A stretch of DNA of 23,015 nucleotides from a virus, in the IMG/VR virus record IMGVR_UViG_3300044675_004686, positions 1 to 23,015 of that record; one strand, given 5' to 3'. This document shows positions 5,302 through 12,702 of this stretch, piece after piece. The notes under the pieces are model-generated. The model was not told the origin of the DNA. It did no database searches and worked only from the letters and a program-made list of their open reading frames with translations. Position 1 is the first letter of the stretch. The number at the start of each line of letters is the position of its first letter. The translations under genes and the position numbers were made by a program.

Positions 5302-7840
5302 AGACGTAAAACCTGCAGTGATGATCAAGTCGGCGCTAGACTTGATCCACGAGCCGGGAGAGGTCTTTGAAGTGCGGATTCCCAAGACAAAAGCGGGAAC
5401 ATTGAGCGGATACTTTAACGACACGTCGAAAGCCGCACTCGTGTTGGCGCGAGAAAACGGGAAGCACCAAGCGATTTACGCGACTGTGAATCCGGTGAAG
5501 CCGTCACTGATGGCCCGGATGGAGAATCAAATCGGGATTTCACATACGACCACGACGGACAGCGAGATTGAGCGTCGTCGTTGGTTCCTGCTTGACTTCG
5601 ACCCGGTACGCCCTACGGGGATTTCGTCAACAAATGGTGAATTGGCGATGGCTGAGGATGCCGCGATCCGGACCGCCGAATGGCTGACAAGTCTGGGATG
5701 GCCAGAACCGATCCATGCAGCTAGCGGCAACGGTTGGCACCTGATGTACCGGATCGACGAGCCGAACGATGATGCGACAAAAATCGACATCGAATTCGCC
5801 ACTAAGATGCTGTCTTCGATCTTTACAGACGATAAAGTACAGGTCGACACCAGCGTCCACAATGCGTCACGGATCTGGAAAGTCTACGGTACAGTCAGCA
5901 GCAAGGGATCGCACACTTCTGAACGCCCCCACCGGGTCGCCAGCCTCGCGAAAGTCCCGAACGTACTCGGGATCGTGACAACAGCACAGATCGAAAACAT
6001 TGCCCGTGCTCTTCGTGATGCAAAATCCGAAGAATACAAGGACATGACGGGCGAGTATATCGGTGACATGTCCAAATGGCTGACCGATCGCGGCCAAACC
6101 GTTGTGAGTGGTCCACGTCCGATGTTCGGTAATGAGGGCCAGAAGTGGTTGCTCTCGAAATGCGCATTCGATGCAAACCACCAGACCCCAATGGTCGGTC
6201 TGGTCAACAATCGTCCCGTCTACCGTTGCCTCCACAATTCCTGCTCCTCTTATCGTTGGAAAGAATTTCGCGAGAAGATCGATCCTAACTACAAAGATCC
6301 GGACACGATTTTCGCCCGACTGAAAGAATGGTGCGACAGCGACAGCGAGAAGCCCGATGCCGAATTGCTCCAAGCCGCCAGCGCCACCGGAAAGCAGTTA
6401 TCAGGTATCATCAAGAAGGTGGCCAAGCTCTGTACCCGAGCACGAGTTCACGCACTGGAAGGATTCCTGAAAGAGGAGCGCCGCCGATTTCTGAAAGAGA
6501 CAATCGGGGAAAATAACGAGAAAGGCAACTTGGTTGGCCTGATCAACCGTACCCGAGAAATGCAAGAAGCCGGGGACGTTCCGATGTACTGGATCGCGGA
6601 CTACGATCACCGGATCCGATGCGGAAAAGTAGGAGACGTGACAAGCCCGAAATCATCTGAGGCGGAAGAAATTGCGTTGATGGTAAAGTACCATTCGCTC
6701 GGAGACTCGTGGGTCAAGCAGACGCACACGGCACAAGTAATCAAATTCCTCGCAGAATCCTATCGGGTCAACCCGCTGAGAGCATTCTTGAAGGCGAAGC
6801 GCTGGGATGGCTTGGAACGTCTGACGACATGGCTCCCGCACTACATGGGAACCAAAGATGATGAATATACCCGTGCCGTTGGCCGCAAATGGCTGATTTC
6901 TGCCGTTGCTCGTGCTATGGAACCCGGTTGTCAGGCGGACCATATGTTAATTTTCGAAGGTCGTCAAGGCGTCGGTAAATCGCGTGCCGCACGAATCGTC
7001 GGGGGGCAATTTTATACGGAATTCTCAGGTACAGTACACGGCAATACCGCCATGAAAGACTTGGTGGCCGCAATCAGTGGAAAAGTCGTGGTCGAAATGT
7101 CGGAATTGGCGACTATGCGACGTGCCGAGATCGAGTCATTGAAGGCTATCTTGACCACCACAGTGGATGACGTGCGATTGAGCTACGAACGCGACGTTAA
7201 ATCCTACCCCCGTACCTGCGTGTTTATCGGTACTACGAATGAATTGGGTGGAAGCTACATTGCCGACGCTACAGGCGCTCGTCGATTCTGGCCAGTGGCG
7301 GTCGCGATGGAGGGACCAGTTAAGACCAAGCAATTGGAAGAGGATGTTGATCAACTATGGGCCGAGGCGGTCGAGGCGTACGAGAATCACGAAGATTGGT
7401 TCACGGTCCCACGAGAACTGGCTATGATGGAACAGGCGGACCGCCAAGTCACTGTGGAGGACGCCGAACCTTGGTACCCACGGATCCGTAACGCTCTGAC
7501 AGATCCGGACAGTTTTGCTGAAGTGTTCCATGTCCGGGACGAGTACATGTCGGGTCAAAAGACCGGGGGATTCACCGTGCGTGCCGGGTCGTTTAGTGCG
7601 ATCCTCAGCGTCATCATTGGACTGGAACCAGCGCGACAATCCGGGATCGACGTAATCCGGGTCCGCAAAGTGTTGGAGACGATCGGGTTCAAGAAAATGC
7701 GGCCATCAAAGGGATGGCATGGGTCGAGTTACGCGTACGATCTGTCCCGCGAATCTCAACCCCACCTATGGCCAGCCGTCATTGCGGCCAAGAACGCCCT
7801 CAAATTCCCGAAGCACACTCGGGAAGAAGAGGAATCTTGA
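5279..7840 (+). CDS. primase-helicase: AEP-like primase, zinc site, VapE ATPase
   Basis: 853 residues. The frame is open from GTG 5273, but ATG 5279 has the best spacing (seven bases) from GAGG at 5268-5271; ATG 5276 is also possible. The N-terminal part resembles an archaeo-eukaryotic primase/primase-polymerase: LLDFDP with D106 and D108, SGNGWHL (149-155), and NASRIWKVYGT (195-205). A zinc site follows (C295, H301, C317, C322), typical of phage primase-helicases. The C-terminal half is a VapE-type P-loop helicase domain: Walker A GRQGVGKS (561-568), acidic EMSE (606-609), sensor CVFIGTTN (647-654) and DATGARRFW. It probably primes and unwinds the phage origin with the family A polymerase. 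It is the last gene of the + operon, and its stop touches the stop of the opposing endolysin gene. Confidence 0.9.
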   Translation: MELKELYKDVKPAVMIKSALDLIHEPGEVFEVRIPKTKAGTLSGYFNDTSKAALVLARENGKHQAIYATVNPVKPSLMARMENQIGISHTTTTDSEIERRRWFLLDFDPVRPTGISSTNGELAMAEDAAIRTAEWLTSLGWPEPIHAASGNGWHLMYRIDEPNDDATKIDIEFATKMLSSIFTDDKVQVDTSVHNASRIWKVYGTVSSKGSHTSERPHRVASLAKVPNVLGIVTTAQIENIARALRDAKSEEYKDMTGEYIGDMSKWLTDRGQTVVSGPRPMFGNEGQKWLLSKCAFDANHQTPMVGLVNNRPVYRCLHNSCSSYRWKEFREKIDPNYKDPDTIFARLKEWCDSDSEKPDAELLQAASATGKQLSGIIKKVAKLCTRARVHALEGFLKEERRRFLKETIGENNEKGNLVGLINRTREMQEAGDVPMYWIADYDHRIRCGKVGDVTSPKSSEAEEIALMVKYHSLGDSWVKQTHTAQVIKFLAESYRVNPLRAFLKAKRWDGLERLTTWLPHYMGTKDDEYTRAVGRKWLISAVARAMEPGCQADHMLIFEGRQGVGKSRAARIVGGQFYTEFSGTVHGNTAMKDLVAAISGKVVVEMSELATMRRAEIESLKAILTTTVDDVRLSYERDVKSYPRTCVFIGTTNELGGSYIADATGARRFWPVAVAMEGPVKTKQLEEDVDQLWAEAVEAYENHEDWFTVPRELAMMEQADRQVTVEDAEPWYPRIRNALTDPDSFAEVFHVRDEYMSGQKTGGFTVRAGSFSAILSVIIGLEPARQSGIDVIRVRKVLETIGFKKMRPSKGWHGSSYAYDLSRESQPHLWPAVIAAKNALKFPKHTREEEES

Positions 7841-8278
7841 TCAGGCGAACGGGCGAGTTCCCGCTTTATCGATGATTAACGCTTGCTTGCGTGGAGCGTT
7901 GGAATCGGTATTCGGGATACTCACGTGCGTCCAGCGGTCGAATTCCCGGATTACTTGATCATAGCCGATACCGCTAGCGATAATGGCTTTCACCACTTGA
8001 TCAGGAGTCATCCCCGGCACACGAATATCGGCGGCACAACCGATTCGGTGTTGACTGGTGTCCCTGCTTCCCACGGCGTCATTCACCTTCTTGGATCGGA
8101 AGGCACTGTTGATCATGACAGGTTTGTTACCCAGCACCACTTTGACCTGCTCCAGAAAGTCAGCCAGTCGAGTGAGGTTGGCAAGTTCTGTGTCATTGGG
8201 ACTATTATCCCATCCATTGCGTTCGGCGGTCTCCGATACGGTCAGTTCGTCGAGTGTAAAATGTGGTGTCAAGTTCAT
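7841..8278 (-). CDS. endolysin, M15-type peptidase
   Basis: 145 residues of the peptidase M15_3 (VanY/D-Ala-D-Ala carboxypeptidase-like) type. Zinc ligands are visible in SQHRIGCAAD (H77, D84) and in WTHVSI (H118), with the SAFRS segment (R61) ahead of them. It would cleave peptidoglycan peptides at the end of infection. There is no signal peptide, so it needs a holin for export. AAGG lies eight bases before the ATG, and the start overlaps the holin stop by four bases. It is the last gene of the - strand block. The family is usual in phages of Gram-negative bacteria. Confidence 0.93.
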   Translation of the reverse strand: MNLTPHFTLDELTVSETAERNGWDNSPNDTELANLTRLADFLEQVKVVLGNKPVMINSAFRSKKVNDAVGSRDTSQHRIGCAADIRVPGMTPDQVVKAIIASGIGYDQVIREFDRWTHVSIPNTDSNAPRKQALIIDKAGTRPFA

Positions 8279-8685
8279 TTGCGTGCCTTCATGTCCATGA
8301 TTTTCTCAAGAGTGCGTCCACCAAAGTAGAACGACATGATCAACATGCCCCACTGCCCGAGTAGTTCGACATACTTTTCGTTAGCACTCATCCCGTAGGC
8401 AGACATCATCGCGAAGATAAAATAAGCCAATAGGATGAAGATCAACGTCATGGGTCTGATGTTCTTGGACAGCCAAGAATCACTACTCATATCGGCTTTG
8501 AGGCGATCGGTCAGGTTGTTTTGTTCCGTCTTGAAAAGGTCAGTTTCGTTGGCCATCTTCGCCAATTCACCATCTTGTACCATCTTCGCCAGTTCAAGGT
8601 GCGCTTTAGCTTTGGCCTCTGGGTCAGGTATAAGTTTATCGACGAGCTTTTCGCCGATACCTAAGAGTGCTGCGAGTGGGAACAT
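8275..8685 (-). CDS. holin, 3-TM phage holin family
   Basis: 136 residues. A hydrophobic or amphipathic N-terminus (FPLAALLGIGEKLVDKL) is followed by a charged helical stretch (22-75) and two clear membrane segments near 78-98 (TLIFILLAYFIFAMMSAYG) and 107-123. This matches the 3TM phage holin / gene-transfer-agent holin family. It would permeabilise the inner membrane and release the endolysin encoded immediately downstream, with which it shares ATGA. AAAGG precedes the ATG by about seven bases. The family call rests on topology, position and the SKNIRPMTL segment. Confidence 0.85.
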   Translation of the reverse strand: MFPLAALLGIGEKLVDKLIPDPEAKAKAHLELAKMVQDGELAKMANETDLFKTEQNNLTDRLKADMSSDSWLSKNIRPMTLIFILLAYFIFAMMSAYGMSANEKYVELLGQWGMLIMSFYFGGRTLEKIMDMKARK

Positions 8686-8688
8686 GAT

Positions 8689-9108
8689 TCAACCTTTCGA
8701 TGTGGTGATCTGGTCATCGCCTTTTGTGACCGTGACTTTTTCGCCCTCGACTGTGACTTTCATTGGCTGCTCTTTGCGATCCAGTTTATCCAGCTTGTCG
8801 ATCAGTTGCTTCATGACCTCAAATTCGGGCTTTTCCTGCTTGGCGTTCGCCCCAGCGATGCCGTTGAGCATCGAAATCAAAGCAGTGAGTGACGCACCTA
8901 AAAGACCCATGACAGCCGCGATTTTGTCTTTATCTAGTACGAGACTGGACGCGACGCCAATAGTGACAATCAGGGTAATATAGAACAGACCATGCTTACC
9001 AATCGCGCGACCTGCTACGTCCTTAGCCGGAGAATTCGCCTCCAACTTATTCAGTTCGACTCTGGCTTGCGCCTTGATCAACTCGATTTGGTGTAGTTGT
9101 TCATTCAT
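8689..9108 (-). CDS. two-TM membrane protein of the lysis group
   Basis: 139 residues. A soluble helical N-terminus (1-38) is followed by two adjacent membrane segments at about 40-58 and 63-86 and then a charged C-terminal tail with a short beta-prone KVTVEGEKVTVTKG segment. I do not recognise a specific family. Position between a small one-TM protein and the 3-TM holin suggests a second holin, an antiholin or a holin regulator. It is not a recognisable spanin, because it has neither a single N-terminal anchor with a long periplasmic coil nor a lipobox. It overlaps the upstream small gene by four bases and ends three bases before the holin start. Confidence 0.75.
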   Translation of the reverse strand: MNEQLHQIELIKAQARVELNKLEANSPAKDVAGRAIGKHGLFYITLIVTIGVASSLVLDKDKIAAVMGLLGASLTALISMLNGIAGANAKQEKPEFEVMKQLIDKLDKLDRKEQPMKVTVEGEKVTVTKGDDQITTSKG

Positions 9109-9284
9109 TTAAGTATCCAGACAGCAGAAAAAATTGTTCCGGCCATAGACAGGATCATGACACCAGCGGTCTTGAGCATGATGCCTTCGATCCGTTTTAG
9201 ACGCGCATTAATCTGATCGTACCTGATAGCGCAAACCTCTTCGTGTGTCGAGAGTCGTGCCTCAGTTGCATCGATTGTCGTCAT
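9105..9284 (-). CDS. 59-residue one-TM protein, XhlA-like
   Basis: Reading the - strand from ATG 9284-9282 gives 59 residues ending in TGA at 9107-9105. The N-terminal 36 residues are polar and helical (MTTIDATEARLSTHEEVCAI, then RYDQINARLKRIEG), followed by one membrane segment (VMILSMAGTIFSAVWIL) at the C-terminus. This amphipathic-helix-plus-TM plan is that of hemolysin XhlA-like proteins found in lysis cassettes, although sequence similarity was not tested. It starts one base after the upstream gene's stop and shares ATGA with the next gene, so it fills an otherwise empty gap exactly. Confidence 0.75.
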   Translation of the reverse strand: MTTIDATEARLSTHEEVCAIRYDQINARLKRIEGIMLKTAGVMILSMAGTIFSAVWILK

Positions 9285-9285
9285 T

Positions 9286-9639
9286 TCAAAGGCCTTGCCC
9301 CGGCGTCACGTAGACGGTAGCGGCTGCGCTAGACAAGCCACTGAAGTATGTGTCCTGATTGAAGCGCAAGATTTCAACTGCACCAGGAATCAGCACAATG
9401 GCCGCTGAAGGCGTACCGGCGACAGGAGCTACAGCATTGGCCGTAGCTTCTGTTGCGCTCGCGCCAGTGCCCAAGAACACCGTGGTGCTGCCTGCATTGA
9501 TGAAACGATACTGGCCTGTATTCTGTGGGTCAAACTTTGCATAGACAGGTGCTTGGATACCAGCAGGTGCAGTGCCTGCGGCAGCAACGACAACAGTTTT
9601 TCCAAGTGGGGTGAATGCAATTTGTGAATTGGTGGACAT
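9286..9639 (-). CDS. small Ala/Thr-rich protein, unknown
   Basis: 117 residues from the ATG at 9639. The frame is open seven codons further, but AAAGGAG at 9646-9652 lies six bases before ATG 9639 and fixes the start there. The protein is rich in Ala, Val, Thr and Gly with repeated beta-strand-like stretches (TVVVAAAGTA, AAIVLIPGAVEILRF, AATVYVTPGQG) and no TM or enzyme motif. A small beta-sandwich virion or decoration protein would fit, but no family is recognised. It lies between the tail fibre genes and the lysis genes, two bases after the preceding stop. Confidence 0.75.
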   Translation of the reverse strand: MSTNSQIAFTPLGKTVVVAAAGTAPAGIQAPVYAKFDPQNTGQYRFINAGSTTVFLGTGASATEATANAVAPVAGTPSAAIVLIPGAVEILRFNQDTYFSGLSSAAATVYVTPGQGL

Positions 9640-9640
9640 G

Positions 9641-9898
9641 TCAGACTCCTTTGCTTTCAAGTGCTTTCATTTGCGCAGCATATGCTGAGATCACTTCATG
9701 AGTATGTGCGGCAGTGCAGATTGCCTGCACCCTCACATCTTCTTGGCTGTAATCTTTGCCTGGCGCAATTGAGTGACGATGGTATGCAGTGCTGATTACA
9801 GCACCGTTCTCAATGATTTTTGTTGCCGTTCTTACTTGAACAACACCATTTTCAGTGACTTCAATTTGGTCGATGACCACAAGTTTTTCGAGTGCCAT
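9641..9898 (-). CDS. small conserved-looking protein, unknown
   Basis: 85 residues from ATG 9898, which is preceded by AAAAGGAAAAATC, a good ribosome binding site; the frame is open 11 codons further upstream to ATG 9931, but that would overlap the upstream gene without a better site. The sequence runs from MALEKLVVIDQIEVTENGVV through HRHSIAPGKDYS to a helical C-terminus. The N-terminal beta-hairpin with a repeated V/I pattern recalls small proteins encoded after tail fibre genes in many phages. Function is unknown. Confidence 0.75.
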   Translation of the reverse strand: MALEKLVVIDQIEVTENGVVQVRTATKIIENGAVISTAYHRHSIAPGKDYSQEDVRVQAICTAAHTHEVISAYAAQMKALESKGV

Positions 9899-9915
9899 GA
9901 TTTTTCCTTTTAGAT

Positions 9916-10446
9916 TCAAACAGAGTAGCAACCAGAGAATTGAACAATCGCAGAAACATCGTATGCAACACTGCCAGTGCTGACGCCAGATGCACCTAGA
10001 CCAATTGGTGTTTCTTTGAAATTCAAAGCAGTTCCTGCGGCCTCAAGACTTACAGTGGTATTGACTGAATAAGATAAGTCGTTGACAAAATCAATTCCTA
10101 AACAATCACCATTTGCCGCAGAAAATGGAAGCCCTGCAATTTTTAGATTCCCAGTTCCAGTTCCGGTATTCCAGCCAACAATCCCATACACATGAACGAG
10201 ACGGCCAACTTTCGTGTACCGAGCAATCTGGAGTGAATACGATGCCGTGCCTGCCGATGTTGATCCTTCAATCGTCGGTGTCCAAGTTCCCTCTTCGTAA
10301 TCATCCAGCAACTCGCTAGTCATCCCAGGAGCGCTTGGATCAGATGAAAAATCTATGCCTTTGCCTGCCGTCCCAATAACAAGATTGCCATCAATGATGG
10401 TTTGATCGCCATAGCGAAGAGATGGGTTTCCTACTGTTTTCAACAT
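9916..10446 (-). CDS. small tail-fibre-like protein
   Basis: 176 residues. Residues 47-58, LLDDYEEGTWTP, followed by YTKVGRLVHVYG, form a motif common in phage tail fibre and tailspike modules. The rest is beta-rich with many Gly, Ser and Thr and a short N-terminal GDQTIIDGNLVIGTAGKGI segment. It lies three bases after the tailspike stop, with GGAG eight bases before its ATG, so both are made together. It may form a separate short fibre or an added receptor-binding domain on the tail. The family is reasonably clear; its role is an inference. Confidence 0.8.
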   Translation of the reverse strand: MLKTVGNPSLRYGDQTIIDGNLVIGTAGKGIDFSSDPSAPGMTSELLDDYEEGTWTPTIEGSTSAGTASYSLQIARYTKVGRLVHVYGIVGWNTGTGTGNLKIAGLPFSAANGDCLGIDFVNDLSYSVNTTVSLEAAGTALNFKETPIGLGASGVSTGSVAYDVSAIVQFSGCYSV

Positions 10447-10449
10447 GAT

Positions 10450-12702
10450 TTATGCTCCTGCTTTCAGTGCGTCGATCTCGGCCTTCAACTCTTGAACAGC
10501 CTTCATCAACATTGGGATAAATACGCTCATTTTGACTGACTTGGTGGTAGTGCCAAGAGCCACGCGCTCAACGTACTTTTCTACCTCGTCTTTTTCATTG
10601 ATGCGTTCTTTTTCAACGTACTCGAAGTCTTCGGCTTCTTCGACCAAAGACGGGAACACCTGCTCCAGTTCCTGAGCGATGACACCAAGTAACTTCTGCT
10701 CAGGATTGGTCTTAAGGTTGTAGTTGACCAAGCGAACTTGACACAGACGGTCAAGATAACTAGGTGCATCGACCACGTTCTCTTTCAGCTTTGCGTCCGA
10801 GATCGTGCCATAGCTGCCAGTGACGTTCACCACGTTGCCGTTAGACCACACCTTAAAACGGTCATTGCCAAGTGAAGTAGCAAGGATGAAATACTGCGTG
10901 GTGTTGTTTGGGTCAGCAACGGAGTTGTACAGGATGACACCGTTCGGAGATGCGCTGGCGTTGTGAAACTGAGCAACAGGGAATGTGCTGTTGGACTGGT
11001 TCAGTTCATGATACGCACCATCCGGGTCAATGTAGGTCGCGTCAACATCGCTGGCCTTCAAAAAACCAGCCGGGTTGATGCGAACATTCTCGTCACCAGT
11101 CGTGCCGAGCTTCAAGATGCCAGCAGGGTTTGGAGCATTGATCCATCCGCTGACGTTGGGGTCAACACCGATCTCCAACTCCAACTCGTTGTCACGCCAC
11201 CAGCGCATACGAGACTTGCCTTTGCCAAGTGCGCCAGAGCCTTTGAAGTTGAAATCTGCAGCAGTGGCATTGCCGATGAACGTGTTTCCGCGAGAGCCGC
11301 CACCAGCAAAGAAGTTCGCAACTTCTTCATTGAACGATGCGCTCCCGCTATCCACCAAAACCGGGCCATTGATGAAGTTGTTGCTCGAAACGATGTTGGC
11401 ATAAACCAGATCGTAGATCGAGGCAACGCCAGCAAGGAAACGAACGGCTGCAAACAGGGGCGATCCACCAACCCAACTGATGTTGGTGTTGATCAAGTGC
11501 CAATTGATGACGCCGGTCTTGATGTAAATGCCGGTGCTGTTTGTGAACCCGTTGATGGTGCAACTGTTCAACATGATGTTGGTGGTGTCATCAGTGCCAC
11601 CACCCAACTCCACGTTGGCATAAGTTGCGTAATCCGTCGTGCCGTTGTTCTCGATGTAGCAACCACTCAGGTCAATGAACGATGCGCGTGTCGGAACATA
11701 CGGTGCAGACAGCGGAACAGACTTGATGATGACACCCTGCGTTCCGTTGTTTTCGATACCACCAGTGACGCGTATGCCAGTGCCCGACAGAATCGCCAGC
11801 CCGTGGCCGTCGTTGTGGGTGCAGTTGATGTTCAAAAGCTCCCAGTTGTTGGCTTCGCTGATCAGCGTGACACCATTGCCAGAGTTGTAGTCAACAGACA
11901 GGTTTTGCACTCCGCATGACCAGCCGCGCCAGTGTTTCAGGCCGTCTTGCAAAGTTCCAGTGACGCGAACGTCTGTGATGAAATTTGGAGAAATTTCAAC
12001 GCTACTGGAAATGCCAATGTCAGCTTTGCTGTCTCCATCAATGGTGAAGCCGCGCAACTCAATGTCACGGATTACGAACGCAACAGTTGTGGGATCGCCT
12101 TGAATGTTCAAAAATTTATTGACGGGGACTCCGGCCTTCAAAATTGTATGAGCCTGGCCAGCGCCAACGATTGAGACTCCAACACGATTAATCAGAATGC
12201 TACTAAGGAGATAAGTTCCTTCTGGAATATAAATTCTGTCGTTCGCAGCAAGGGCAGCAGCAAAAGCAGCAGTGTCATCTGCCAGGCCATCTCCAACAGC
12301 GTTATATGGAGCATTTTTGACGTTTACATAGCCTTGCAATGCAAGGCCAACAGAGCCTTGTGGATAGTTTGCATTTTGAGCAAAACTAATCCATCCAGCA
12401 TCGTATCGTTCAGTGGCATATGGCGCTGAATACACTAGGCTGCCTTTGCTGTTTTGAACTCGAATGCTGTAGTCGCTATTGACATACAGGCGTGCAGGCG
12501 TGCCACTGCGTGAAGGGTAGCCATTGAGTGTGCGAATTGGCTGTGGTGCTGAAATTGTCAGTGCAGCGTCCCAGTACAAATTGATGGGGTTACCTTGTGG
12601 GTCAAGATTGGCCGCGCCAATCCAGATGTAACCGTTCTCCAATGGCAAGCCGTCCGTCTCTGTGAAGATCGGGTATGTTGGTTGAATGCTGAGTGCTGAC
12701 AT
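10450..12702 (-). CDS. tailspike: P22-like head-binding, beta-helix, S74 chaperone
   Basis: 750 residues. Residues 1-100 (FTETDGLPLENGYIWIG ... GTPARLYVNSDYSIRVQ) match the N-terminal particle-binding domain of P22-type tailspikes. A pectate-lyase-3-like entry strand follows at 128-170 (YNAVGDGLADDTAAF, IYIPEGTYLL) and leads into a right-handed beta-helix to about residue 480. The C-terminus carries SDAKLK (635-640), then a peptidase S74 intramolecular chaperone domain and a terminal coiled coil; this domain normally cleaves itself off just before the Ser once the trimer has folded. The protein binds the tail and recognises, and probably cuts, surface polysaccharide; the substrate cannot be told. 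AGGAG precedes the ATG, which follows the previous stop with no gap. Confidence 0.93.
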   Translation of the reverse strand: MSALSIQPTYPIFTETDGLPLENGYIWIGAANLDPQGNPINLYWDAALTISAPQPIRTLNGYPSRSGTPARLYVNSDYSIRVQNSKGSLVYSAPYATERYDAGWISFAQNANYPQGSVGLALQGYVNVKNAPYNAVGDGLADDTAAFAAALAANDRIYIPEGTYLLSSILINRVGVSIVGAGQAHTILKAGVPVNKFLNIQGDPTTVAFVIRDIELRGFTIDGDSKADIGISSSVEISPNFITDVRVTGTLQDGLKHWRGWSCGVQNLSVDYNSGNGVTLISEANNWELLNINCTHNDGHGLAILSGTGIRVTGGIENNGTQGVIIKSVPLSAPYVPTRASFIDLSGCYIENNGTTDYATYANVELGGGTDDTTNIMLNSCTINGFTNSTGIYIKTGVINWHLINTNISWVGGSPLFAAVRFLAGVASIYDLVYANIVSSNNFINGPVLVDSGSASFNEEVANFFAGGGSRGNTFIGNATAADFNFKGSGALGKGKSRMRWWRDNELELEIGVDPNVSGWINAPNPAGILKLGTTGDENVRINPAGFLKASDVDATYIDPDGAYHELNQSNSTFPVAQFHNASASPNGVILYNSVADPNNTTQYFILATSLGNDRFKVWSNGNVVNVTGSYGTISDAKLKENVVDAPSYLDRLCQVRLVNYNLKTNPEQKLLGVIAQELEQVFPSLVEEAEDFEYVEKERINEKDEVEKYVERVALGTTTKSVKMSVFIPMLMKAVQELKAEIDALKAGA

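Noticed and set aside
7848-7868. Weak hairpin (CGGG/CCCG) just after the primase-helicase stop as a + strand terminator
   Set aside because: Only four pairs with a six-base loop and no T run; not enough to call.
8435-8983. 182-codon + strand frame across the holin and 2-TM genes, considered as a hidden gene
   Set aside because: Its hydrophobic Ser/Leu-rich look comes from reading membrane-protein codons in reverse, and it runs against the direction of the block.
10963-11919. 318-codon open frame on the + strand inside the tailspike gene
   Set aside because: It is opposite the beta-helix coding region, has odd composition with many Val, Arg and Cys, and no family motif.
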